Part shown: one piece after another, positions 35,425-43,024 of the stretch | Layout: each line of letters begins with the position of its first letter | How positions within the stretch are numbered: position 1 is the stretch's first letter | NCBI GenBank assembly: GCA_050747885.1 | Contig: JBOGJO010000034.1 | Coordinates: 1-64,000 of the forward strand | DNA from: CAWEYG01 sp050747885 | GTDB lineage: Bacteria > Acidobacteriota > Thermoanaerobaculia > UBA5066 > DATFVB01 | Length of the DNA: 64,000 bases | Direction of reading: 5' to 3' | Notes under the pieces: model-generated | The model's database searches: none | Told to the model about the DNA's origin: nothing | Seen by the model: the letters and a program-made list of their open reading frames with translations, nothing else | Program-made: the position numbers and the translations under genes

Positions 35425-38400
35425 GTGAGAAAGACCCTGTTGCCGTTGGTGTTTTTCGCCGGTTGCGCCGTCTTGCTGGCCGCGAAGCCGAAAACGAACG
35501 CGAAACCGCCGTCCGAATCGTCCTCGAAGATGTCCTCGGAGACCTGGAAGGGCCTCGAGCTGCGCTCGATCGGGCCCGGGGTCGCGTCGGGGAGAATTTC
35601 CGACATTGCGGTCGATCCCGGGAACACGAGCCGGTACTTCGTGGCCGTTTCATCCGGGGGAGTCTGGAGAACGGGCAACGACGGGACGAGCTGGACGCCG
35701 GTGTTCGACCACGAGGGCTCGTATTCGATCGGCTGCGTCGCCATCGACCCGAAGAACCCGTCGGTCGTCTGGGTCGGCACGGGAGAGAACAACAGCCAGC
35801 GGGCCGTCTACTACGGCGACGGGATCTACCGGTCCGAGGACGGCGGCGGGTCCTGGAAAAACATGGGCCTGAAAAGCTCGGAGCACATCTCGAAGATCCT
35901 CATCGATCCGCGGGATTCGAAAGTCGTGTACGCCGCCTCCCAGGGCCCGCTCTGGTCGGCGGGCGGCGACCGGGGCCTCTACAAGACGACGGACTCCGGG
36001 AAGACCTGGAAGGCCGTGTTGACGATCTCTGAAAACACCGGCGTGACCGACGTCGTCATGGACCCGAGGGACCCGGACGTCCTCTACGCGTCGGCGTACC
36101 AGCGCCGGCGGCACGTCTGGACGATGATCGACGGCGGGCCGGAGTCGGCGATCTACAAGTCGATCGATGCCGGCGCGACATGGACGAAGCTTTCGAGCGG
36201 CCTGCCCAAGGAAGACATGGGAAGGATCGGCCTGGCGATTTCGCCGGCCAATCCGGATCTCGTCTACGCGACCGTCGAGGCGTCCGGCAAGGCGGGCGGG
36301 ACCTTTCGCTCGGACGACCGGGGAGCCACCTGGGAAAAGAGGGACGGCTATTACGCGATCCCGGCCATGGCGTACGCCCGGATCTTCGTCGATCCGAAAA
36401 ACGCCGAGCGAGTTTACGCGATGGACACGTGGATTCACGTGTCCGAAGACGGTGGAAAGACCTTCCACAAGCTTCCCGAGACGAACAAGCATCCCGACAG
36501 CCACGTGATGTGGATCGACCCGGACAACACGAACCATCTCCTCGTCGGATGCGACGGGGGCGTGTACGAAACGCTCGACCGCGCCGCGACGTGGCAGTTC
36601 AAGGCGAACCTGCCGGTCACGCAGTTCTACCGCGTGGCGCTCGACAACGCGGCTCCGTTCTACAACGTCTACGGCGGCACGCAGGACAACTTCAGCCTCG
36701 GCGGCCCCTCGCAGACGTTCGGGCTTCAGGGAATCACGAACTCCGACTGGTTCGTGACGTCCACGGGCGACGGATTCTTCAGCCAGGTCGATCCTGAGGA
36801 TCCCAACATCATCTATTCGGAGGCCCAGTACGGCTCGATCAACCGCATGGACCGCCGCACGGGCGAGCAGCTCTTCATCCAACCCGAGCCGGGCAAGGGA
36901 GAGTCGCCGCTTCGCTGGAACTGGGATTCGCCGATCTTGATCAGCCCGCACAAGCACACGCGGATTTATTTCGCGGCGAACCGCATCTTCCGGAGCGAGG
37001 ACCGGGGGGACACGTGGGTCCCGATCAGTCCGGACCTCACGCGGCAGATCGATCGCGACAAGCTCAAGGTCATGGGGAAGATCTGGCCTCCCGACGCGGT
37101 CTACAAAGACGGCTCGACGTCCTTCTTCGGCAACATCGTGGCCCTGTCCGAGTCGCCTCTTCAGGAAGGGCTCCTCTACGCCGGCACCGACGACGGGTTG
37201 ATTCAGGTCACCGAGGACGGCGGCAAGAATTGGCGCCGGCTCGAAAAGTTTCCGGGCGTTCCCGACATGACGTACGTGAGCCGCCTCACGGCGTCCTCCC
37301 ACGACCGGGGGACCGTCTATGCCGCGTTCGACAACCACAAGATGGGGGACTTTGCGCCGTACCTGCTGCGAAGCGACGACCGGGGCGCGACGTGGAGATC
37401 GATCGCCGGCAACCTCCCCGCGCGGGGCACCGTGTACGCCCTTGCCGAGGACCCGGTCGACCGAGAGCTCCTCTTCGCGGGGACGGAGTTCGGCCTGTTC
37501 TTCACGAAGGACGGAGGCGCGCATTGGGTGCAGCTCAAGGGAGGGCTGCCGACGATCCAGGTGCGGGATCTCGCGATTCAAAAGAGGGAAAACGACATGG
37601 TCCTGGCGACGTTTGGCCGGGGCTTCTACATCCTCGACGACTACTCGCCGCTTCGCTCGGCGAAGGACTCCGATCTCGCGAAAGACGCGGTCATCTTCCC
37701 GGTGAAGGCGGCGCGCGTGGCGATGCCGCTGGCGCCGCTCGGGCTGCCGGGAAAAGCCTTCCAGGGCGATGCGTTCTACTCGGCGCCGAATCCGCCGTTC
37801 GGGGCCGTCTTCACGTACTACCTGAAAGAAGACCTCAAAACGAAGGCGAAGGCGCGCCGCGAAAAAGAGAAAGAAGCGGAAAAGAAGGGGGAGCCGGAGC
37901 CCTATCCCCCGCTGTCCGAATTGCGCGCCGAGGCCCGGGAGGAAGAGCCTTCCGTCATTGTCACGGTCTCGGACTCGGAAGGAAACGCGGTCCGACGGCT
38001 GAAAGCATCGGACGAAGCGGGTGTGCATCGGATCGCGTGGGACCTGCGCTACCCCGCATCGACCCCGACCTCTCTCAAGCCGCCCTCGACCGATCCCTTC
38101 TCTCCCCCTCCTTTGGGCCCCATGGTCACGCCGGGCCGCTACACCGTCTCGCTGGCCAAGCGTGTGGAGGGGAAATGGACGCCGATCGGGGAGCCCCGGT
38201 CTTTCGACGCCGCGGGCGAGGGTTCGATCCCGGCCTCCGAGCGCGCCGCTCTCTTGAAGTTCGAGCAAAAGACCGCCCGCCTTCAGCGCGCCGTGCGGGG
38301 CGCCGGCGAAGTGGTCGACCAGACGAAAGAACGCCTGACTCTCGTCAAACAGGCGCTTCTCGACACCCCCGGAGCATCCCCGGAGCTCGGGGACGAGGCG

Positions 38401-38715
38401 AGCGCCATTGAAGCGCGTCTTCAGGCCATCGATCTCGAGCTTCGCGGCGACAAGGTCGGCAGGGCCCGAAATTACCCGACGGCGCCGTCGATCAACGACC
38501 GCGTCGAGACGATCGTGGGGACCCAGTGGAACGCGACGTCCGCGCCCACGAAAACGAGCCTGGACGACTACTCCATCGCGGCGGATGAATTCGCGGGCGT
38601 TCTAGGGAGGCTCTGGACTCTCGTCGAATCCGACTTCAAGAAGCTGGATGACCGGATGGAGTCGGCGGGCTCGCCCTGGACGCCGGGGCGCTTCCCGGAA
38701 TGGAAGCCGGAATAG
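35425..38715 (+). CDS. Large exported BNR/sortilin-type beta-propeller protein
   Basis: A 1096-residue secreted protein with a signal peptide (MRKTLLPLVFFAGCAVLLAA; the Cys at residue 14 does not fit a clear lipobox). From about residue 40 to 760 there are repeated Asp-box motifs (SEDGGGSWKNMG, TTDSGKTWKAVL, SIDAGATWTKLS, SEDGGKTFHKL, SEDRGDTWVPI, TEDGGKNWRRL, KDGGAHWVQL) that form one or two VPS10/sialidase-like propellers. A Lys/Glu-rich coiled stretch (about 800-840) and an Ig-like C-terminal part follow. The GTG at 35425 with an AGAAGGAGA ribosome site is the start. The ligand or enzymatic activity is unknown. Confidence 0.88.
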   Translation: MRKTLLPLVFFAGCAVLLAAKPKTNAKPPSESSSKMSSETWKGLELRSIGPGVASGRISDIAVDPGNTSRYFVAVSSGGVWRTGNDGTSWTPVFDHEGSYSIGCVAIDPKNPSVVWVGTGENNSQRAVYYGDGIYRSEDGGGSWKNMGLKSSEHISKILIDPRDSKVVYAASQGPLWSAGGDRGLYKTTDSGKTWKAVLTISENTGVTDVVMDPRDPDVLYASAYQRRRHVWTMIDGGPESAIYKSIDAGATWTKLSSGLPKEDMGRIGLAISPANPDLVYATVEASGKAGGTFRSDDRGATWEKRDGYYAIPAMAYARIFVDPKNAERVYAMDTWIHVSEDGGKTFHKLPETNKHPDSHVMWIDPDNTNHLLVGCDGGVYETLDRAATWQFKANLPVTQFYRVALDNAAPFYNVYGGTQDNFSLGGPSQTFGLQGITNSDWFVTSTGDGFFSQVDPEDPNIIYSEAQYGSINRMDRRTGEQLFIQPEPGKGESPLRWNWDSPILISPHKHTRIYFAANRIFRSEDRGDTWVPISPDLTRQIDRDKLKVMGKIWPPDAVYKDGSTSFFGNIVALSESPLQEGLLYAGTDDGLIQVTEDGGKNWRRLEKFPGVPDMTYVSRLTASSHDRGTVYAAFDNHKMGDFAPYLLRSDDRGATWRSIAGNLPARGTVYALAEDPVDRELLFAGTEFGLFFTKDGGAHWVQLKGGLPTIQVRDLAIQKRENDMVLATFGRGFYILDDYSPLRSAKDSDLAKDAVIFPVKAARVAMPLAPLGLPGKAFQGDAFYSAPNPPFGAVFTYYLKEDLKTKAKARREKEKEAEKKGEPEPYPPLSELRAEAREEEPSVIVTVSDSEGNAVRRLKASDEAGVHRIAWDLRYPASTPTSLKPPSTDPFSPPPLGPMVTPGRYTVSLAKRVEGKWTPIGEPRSFDAAGEGSIPASERAALLKFEQKTARLQRAVRGAGEVVDQTKERLTLVKQALLDTPGASPELGDEASAIEARLQAIDLELRGDKVGRARNYPTAPSINDRVETIVGTQWNATSAPTKTSLDDYSIAADEFAGVLGRLWTLVESDFKKLDDRMESAGSPWTPGRFPEWKPE

Positions 38716-38762
38716 GGGCTCGCTCGGGCCCGAGGACCCGCCGAAAGACTGTGGGCCTCACC

Positions 38763-38849
38763 GCCCTGCTTGCGCTCCGGACGTACCCCGCTTGCGCGCA
38801 CCGCAAGTGCGGATAGGGTTACGACTTGCGGACCGCGCGCAAGCAGGGC
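38763..38849. repeat. Nested inverted repeat
   Basis: A 13-base arm GCCCTGCTTGCGC (38763-38775) has an exact reverse complement at 38837-38849; inside it a second 7-base pair CGCAAGT (38802-38808) and ACTTGCG (38824-38830) can form an inner stem. Further GCTTGCGC-like words in between allow alternative pairings. It follows the end of the BNR gene by about 50 bp. Could be a REP-like palindrome, a terminator without a T run, or a structured RNA. Confidence 0.55.
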
Positions 38850-38954
38850 CCCACCGTCCCTCGCCGCCGTCGTTCGGCCCGCACCGGAGGGGGCCGTAAC
38901 CTGGAGACGCTCGGGCATTGGCTTTGCATTGCCTCTCGAACGGGGAGGAGCGCT

Positions 38955-39149
38955 ATGGCAATGGTGAATCTCGAACCCTCTTTCGAGGACTATACGGGCA
39001 TGAACGAAGGGGAGATCGTCGAGGGCGGAGTGATCGCCCTGTGCCCCCGCTGCGGACGCCTTGGCCGCTTCAGCGATCACAGCGGCAAGAAGGTCTACGA
39101 GCACCGGCGGACGAGCCCGGAGGAAACGCGCGAGACCTGCGTCCTGTAG
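38955..39149 (+). CDS. Small zinc-ribbon-like protein
   Basis: A 64-residue protein with a CPRCGR motif (Cys30, Cys33), histidines in SDHSGKKVYEH and a C-terminal Cys, which could make one zinc site. It has a strong GGGGAGGAG ribosome site 5 bp before its ATG, the main reason to believe it. No family assigned. It precedes the VOC protein by 40 bp and may share its transcript. Confidence 0.7.
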   Translation: MAMVNLEPSFEDYTGMNEGEIVEGGVIALCPRCGRLGRFSDHSGKKVYEHRRTSPEETRETCVL

Positions 39150-39188
39150 AAGGACGCGATTCGATAGCATGGGAGTGGAGGTGACGAC

Positions 39189-39701
39189 ATGCCTGCGAAA
39201 AAGGCGAAAAAGAAGACGAAAAAATCCGCGCCGAAAAGGGCCGCGCGCCGTCCGGTAAAACGCGCGGCAAAGAAAATACAGGCGAAACGCGCGCCGAAGA
39301 AGAAGTCCGGAGCGCTCGGTCTGACCGACGCGTCGCCGTCGTTCACCGTCGACGACCTCGAGAAGAGCATGGCCTGGTACCGCGACGTCCTGGGGTTCTC
39401 GATCGACGAACGCTGGGAGCGGGACGGAAAGCTCATGGGCGTGTCGCTCCAGGCGGGCGGCGTGACGTGGATGATCGGCCAGGACGACTGGCAGAAGGGC
39501 CGCGACCGCCGGAAGGGCGTTGGATTCCGGATCTACTGCGGCATGAAGGGCGACGTCGACGCGTTCGCGGCGGCAATCAAGGCGCAGGGCGGCCTGCTCG
39601 ACACCGAGCCGACTGACCAGCCCTGGGGAAGCCGCGACTTCTCGATCTCGGATCCGGACGGCTTCAAGATCACGATCGGAAAAGAAACGCGCAAGCGCTG
39701 A
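39189..39701 (+). CDS. VOC (glyoxalase-like) protein with a histone-like N-terminal tail
   Basis: A 170-residue protein. Residues 1-40 are almost only Lys, Ala, Arg and Pro (MPAKKAKKKTKKSAPKRAAR...), like the tails of bacterial histone H1-like proteins; such a tail should bind nucleic acid. Residues about 45-168 are one VOC domain (SFTVDDLEKSMAWYRDVLGF, SRDFSISDPDGFKITIG). The family includes glyoxalases, dioxygenases and resistance proteins. One copy of the fold means it likely works as a dimer. The link of the two parts is unusual. Confidence 0.87.
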   Translation: MPAKKAKKKTKKSAPKRAARRPVKRAAKKIQAKRAPKKKSGALGLTDASPSFTVDDLEKSMAWYRDVLGFSIDERWERDGKLMGVSLQAGGVTWMIGQDDWQKGRDRRKGVGFRIYCGMKGDVDAFAAAIKAQGGLLDTEPTDQPWGSRDFSISDPDGFKITIGKETRKR

Positions 39702-39891
39702 CGGTCAATCGCCGTGTGAGTCGCTTCCCCCTCACTCTTCCCTCCCGCGCTAACCGGTCGTCATAAGGCTGCCCCCAAGGGGAGAGGGTTAAGCGGGTTC
39801 GCATTTCCGCCGCTCCCCCTGCGGGAGAGGCCGGCGCGTAGCGGCGGGTGAGGGGTGGTCGCCGGTTCCGTCATGTAAACTGCGCCACCGG

Positions 39892-39968
39892 GCGCCCGTA
39901 GCTCAACTGGATAGAGCATCAGACTTCGGATCTGAGGGTTGGGGGTTCGAATCCCTCCGGGCGCACCA
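39892..39968 (+). tRNA. tRNA-Arg (anticodon TCG)
   Basis: A 77-nt cloverleaf with the 3' CCA encoded. Acceptor arm GCGCCCG pairs with CGGGCGC; the D arm contains AGCTCAACTGGATAGAGC; the anticodon arm is TCAGA-CTTCGGA-TCTGA with anticodon TCG; the T arm is GGGGG-TTCGAAT-CCCTC-type. It reads CGA and, with wobble, other CGN arginine codons. It is the left border of the island described separately. Confidence 0.96.
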
Positions 39969-40223
39969 AATTTCGCTCCACTTCGTTCCGCTTAGGCTTC
40001 GCGCGTCCTTCGCTGCGCTCGGACAAATTTGGACGTCTGACCTGGGGGAAGCTTCCCCCATCTGAATCGAGTTGTCCTTCAGGTCGTCGAGGGAATCCGC
40101 GGGGGGCTGGAACGGATGCCGCTCGACTCTGAAGCCTGGCACGCTGCCGAGGGTCGGGCAGGCTTCCTTGTAAATCGGGTTCCGGTTTCCGCTGCCCGAG
40201 GAAGCGGCCGTCGGCGACGTGAC

Positions 40224-40311
40224 GACGATGAAAATTCCCGAGACCCTACGGGAGCAATATTACGGCGATGGAAACTCGCTCTTCTTTCGCTGGATTGCGG
40301 CGAGGTGACTG
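40224..40311 (+). repeat. 88-bp direct repeat, left copy
   Basis: This stretch matches 48507-48594 at 86 of 88 positions. It contains a short open frame beginning Met-Lys-Ile-Pro-Glu-Thr and ending in TGA, and an imperfect hairpin CCCGAG..CTACGGGAG. The left copy lies between the tRNA-Arg gene and the vapC remnant. Confidence 0.9.
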
Positions 40312-40319
40312 GTGAGGAA

Positions 40320-40532
40320 CTAAACCCGCATGAGTTGCGGGGGGTTGTCGTAGTGGCGGTCGCGGTCATGCAGCACAGAGTTGCTCTGGAGGACGAGCGC
40401 GGCGACCCACATGTCGTTGGTCGGAATTGGAGTTCCGGCGACGCGGAGCTGTCGGAAGAGCGACACGAGGCGTGCGGTTTTCTCTTCGCCGCGGCAGAGA
40501 TCCACGTGGCGGTTCGTGTCGAGTCCTGAGCA
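40320..40532 (-). pseudogene. VapC-type PIN-domain toxin, internally deleted
   Basis: The frame reads LDTNRHVDLCRGEE and then directly TARLVSLFRQLRVAGTPIP, TNDMWVAALVLQSN, and HDRDRHYDNPPQLMRV before a stop. These are the first strand (with the first catalytic Asp) and the last third (with the TND.W and DRD motifs) of a VapC ribonuclease. About 60 to 70 residues in the middle, which carry the Glu of the active site, are missing, and there is no start codon before LDTN. No antitoxin gene is adjacent. A remnant, part of the rearranged left end of the island. Confidence 0.65.
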
Positions 40533-41003
40533 TCACTTTCGCCCCGTCGGCCTTGAGAGATGGGCGGCGCAATTGATGAACCCCGGCTCACGAATCGAGC
40601 CGCAAATCGGACACAGCCCGGCCTTTCGTCGTTTCGCCACCCGCTGTCTCGCGTAGGCGCGCTCTTGCTCGCGATGAAAACGGCAAAGCCGAGTTCCCGT
40701 CTTCACAGCTTTGCCGCACCTCTCGCAGCGCCCCGCCCTTGCGCGTTGGCGCTTCAGGGCACGGCTGAAGTCGCGCATTTCCTTGAGATGTCTCTTGCAG
40801 CAAACGTGAGGCTTAGAGGCTGGGCGGGCGCACTTGACGCACCGCCCGACTGCCTTCAGCTCTGATGTTCTGCGGCGCGAATGCTCGGCGCGCATTCTCC
40901 GGTGCTCGCCGCAGACCGACAGTCCGCGAAGACGCTTCTTCGTGCAGTGAGAGCACCGGTCAGAAAGCTTGCGTCGGTGGATCGCTTTGCGTCTGGAGGT
41001 CAT
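40533..41003 (-). CDS. Protein of four 38-residue zinc-finger repeats
   Basis: A 156-residue, very basic protein (160 if the upstream ATG at 41015 is used). It is built from four repeats of CxxC-x10-CxxH, with first Cys at positions 21, 59, 97 and 135 of the longer form, an exact 38-residue period. Each repeat is followed by a basic helix (for instance HRRMRAEHSRRR, HREQERAYARQRVAKRR). The four sites should bind zinc and the helices nucleic acid. It starts within 20 bp of the end of the SPFH gene upstream, so it may be the last gene of that operon. I recognise no family. Confidence 0.75.
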   Translation of the reverse strand: MTSRRKAIHRRKLSDRCSHCTKKRLRGLSVCGEHRRMRAEHSRRRTSELKAVGRCVKCARPASKPHVCCKRHLKEMRDFSRALKRQRARAGRCERCGKAVKTGTRLCRFHREQERAYARQRVAKRRKAGLCPICGSIREPGFINCAAHLSRPTGRK

Positions 41004-41021
41004 GGCCTCTCGCACTCGCCG

Positions 41022-42131
41022 TCATCGCCTCTCTTCTATCGGGGGCGGCGCCAAGGGCTGAACCGGGCCGGAGATCGATGGTTCCACGTTCTGAGGAGGC
41101 GCGATCTCACTTGATCGTTCTGCTTCGGGGCGCAGCTTGCCGAGAAGAGAGGAGAAAGACTTCGCCGTGTCGTCGGAGCCAGCCGGAAACCTTCCGAGAA
41201 AGAACTGGATCTGGCTCTTTGAGGCCGTGGCCGGAATGACCACCACCCGGGCGGTGGCGAAGACTTTCGATAGACTCGCTCGATAGAGCCTCGCGCGGCC
41301 TGCCGCCGGGGAGCGAGCCACCTGGTCCGCAATCGCCAGAAAAGTCTGCCGTTCAGCCCGCGCCGCCTCGGTGATCTCCTTGTTCCGGCTTTCTGCCTGT
41401 CGGACGTCGGTCTCGGCCTGCGCGCGGGCAAGTGAAAGTGCTTGCGACGCTTTTCCCTGAGCCTCGCTCACCCGCCTTTCTCTCCAGGCGGCCGCGTCGG
41501 ATACTGCGTTGAAGGCGCCCGCCGCCTCCGCGGGTGGGCTGACCGCCGCGAGGGAGACCTGAAGCAGAACGATTCCCGTGCGTGTTTGCTCGGCTGCGGC
41601 CTGAGCGGCGCTTCGGACAGCTTCCTGCAGAGCGCTCTTTCCCGTGGTCAGCACTTCGTCGACCGGCAAAATGCTGATCTCGCGGGCCAGCGCGGCAATT
41701 GCGGAATCGAGCAGCACGCCGTTGGGGTCGTATTGCGCAGTACGAAACAGGCCGGCATCCTCGATCCGGTACTGCAACTGTCCGCTGATCTCGACGAGAT
41801 TTTCGTCGCCGGTAATGAACTCCAGCGTTTCTGTCTCTCTTCTGTTTAAAGGAAGCGATCGCACCGCCCCGACCGCTACGACCTCGAATTCCTCCATCAG
41901 GGGAATAGCAAAGGTCGCCCCCGGCGACACTCGGCCGTCCACGAGCTTCCCGAGCCTTCGCCGGAGACCCCGCTCGTCATTGCGGACCACCCGGATTCCC
42001 GAAGCCATGAGAACGAGAAGGGCGAGAAGAAGACTCGCGAGCGCGCCTATGCGTCGGCGCCGATACAGGGCGGCTGCGGCCGCCCGAATCCTGACGACGT
42101 GACGGGGCTGGGTCAATTCGGGTTCGTTCAT
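41022..42131 (-). CDS. SPFH/band-7 membrane protein (HflK-like)
   Basis: A 369-residue protein with one N-terminal transmembrane helix (about residues 29-47, cytoplasmic basic start) and an SPFH domain: IRVVRNDERGLRRRLGKLVDGRVSPGATF, the strand LEFITGDENLVEISGQLQY, and a long Ala/Glu/Arg-rich coiled coil (about 215-275). The C-terminal 40 residues are Pro/Ser-rich. HflK and HflC form the cage around FtsH in other bacteria. The ATG overlaps the stop of the HflC-like gene as ATGA. Third SPFH protein of the permease operon. Confidence 0.88.
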   Translation of the reverse strand: MNEPELTQPRHVVRIRAAAAALYRRRRIGALASLLLALLVLMASGIRVVRNDERGLRRRLGKLVDGRVSPGATFAIPLMEEFEVVAVGAVRSLPLNRRETETLEFITGDENLVEISGQLQYRIEDAGLFRTAQYDPNGVLLDSAIAALAREISILPVDEVLTTGKSALQEAVRSAAQAAAEQTRTGIVLLQVSLAAVSPPAEAAGAFNAVSDAAAWRERRVSEAQGKASQALSLARAQAETDVRQAESRNKEITEAARAERQTFLAIADQVARSPAAGRARLYRASLSKVFATARVVVIPATASKSQIQFFLGRFPAGSDDTAKSFSSLLGKLRPEAERSSEIAPPQNVEPSISGPVQPLAPPPIEERR

Positions 42132-43024
42132 GGGTGATGGGCGCCCGTTCCCGGCCCCTCATTGAGCACCTTCAGCATCGGACTCTTCGAGTCGAGAAAG
42201 ATTGTGGTCTCGGCTCCGATCGACTTTTCGTACCCGTGCAGGGCTCGAAGAAACTCGTAGAGCCGCGGGTCGCGCCGATACGCCTCCCCGACGAGGCGCG
42301 TGGCTTCGGCCTCGCCCTGCCCCCGAAGAATCTCGGCGTCTCGCGCCGCTTCGGCCAGGAGTGTGCGTCGCCTCTCGTCGGCCTCGGCTTCGATCTTCTG
42401 ACCCGCCTCTTCCCCTTCGGAGCGAAGGCGCAAGGCGATCCGGGCTCGCTCAGCGCGCATTCTCGCGACGATCGCTTCCCGGTTCTGGCCCGGAAAATGG
42501 ACCTGTGAAAGCCACGCCGCGTCTGCCTCAACGCCGAGACTCGCCCTCGCGAACGCGTCCACCCTCTGCCGGACTCGTTCGGTGAGCTCCGCCGTCCGAA
42601 CGGTGCCCGGCTGGGTGGAGAAGAAAGCCTCCGATGGCATGCGCCCGGCGGCTGATCCGAGGGAGGAGATCGCGAGATCGATCAACCGGGCTTCGGCACC
42701 GTCGACGTCCCGGACTCGTTGGAGGAAGAGAGCCGGGTCGGAGATTCGCCAGAGCAACGAAAGCTCCAGCACGAGGTTTTTCTTGTCGGATGTCAGGAAC
42801 TCCGTCGGCGGAATCCGAAACAGTATCCGGCGGCGATCCAGCCGGAACACCGACCCGATCGGCCTCGGGAGAATCAGGTGCGGCCCCGGCGCGAGAGGGC
42901 CGGAGACGAGGCGCCCGAACCTCGTTGCGAGGGCGACCTCGGTTTCGTCGACAATGACCAGGGAGTCGAGCGCCAGTGCGACGATCGCCCCGACGAGCAG
43001 GAACGCGAGTGTCGTCTTTTTCAT
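42128..43024 (-). CDS. SPFH/band-7 membrane protein (HflC-like)
   Basis: A 298-residue protein with a single N-terminal helix (MKKTTLAFLLVGAIVALAL), then the SPFH domain typical of HflC: VDETEVALATRFGRLV, GPHLILPRPIGSVFRLDRR, the FLTSDKKNLVLELSLLWRI strand, and the coiled coil EEAGQKIEAEADERR..LLAEA. The ATG at 43022-43024 overlaps the TGA of the permease-HflK fusion, so translation is coupled; upstream in-frame codons lie within the fusion. Expected to assemble with the SPFH part of that fusion as HflK and HflC do. Confidence 0.9.
   Translation of the reverse strand: MKKTTLAFLLVGAIVALALDSLVIVDETEVALATRFGRLVSGPLAPGPHLILPRPIGSVFRLDRRRILFRIPPTEFLTSDKKNLVLELSLLWRISDPALFLQRVRDVDGAEARLIDLAISSLGSAAGRMPSEAFFSTQPGTVRTAELTERVRQRVDAFARASLGVEADAAWLSQVHFPGQNREAIVARMRAERARIALRLRSEGEEAGQKIEAEADERRRTLLAEAARDAEILRGQGEAEATRLVGEAYRRDPRLYEFLRALHGYEKSIGAETTIFLDSKSPMLKVLNEGPGTGAHHP

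Noticed and set aside
35650..38268. An 872-codon open frame on the minus strand
   Set aside because: Antisense to the BNR protein with its Asp-box repeats; rich in Arg, Val, His and Asp without any motif.
39903..40142. Open frame on the minus strand whose C-terminal end reads ARRDSNPQPSDPKSDAL
   Set aside because: This is the well-known spurious protein produced by translating the antisense strand of a tRNA-Arg gene and its flank.
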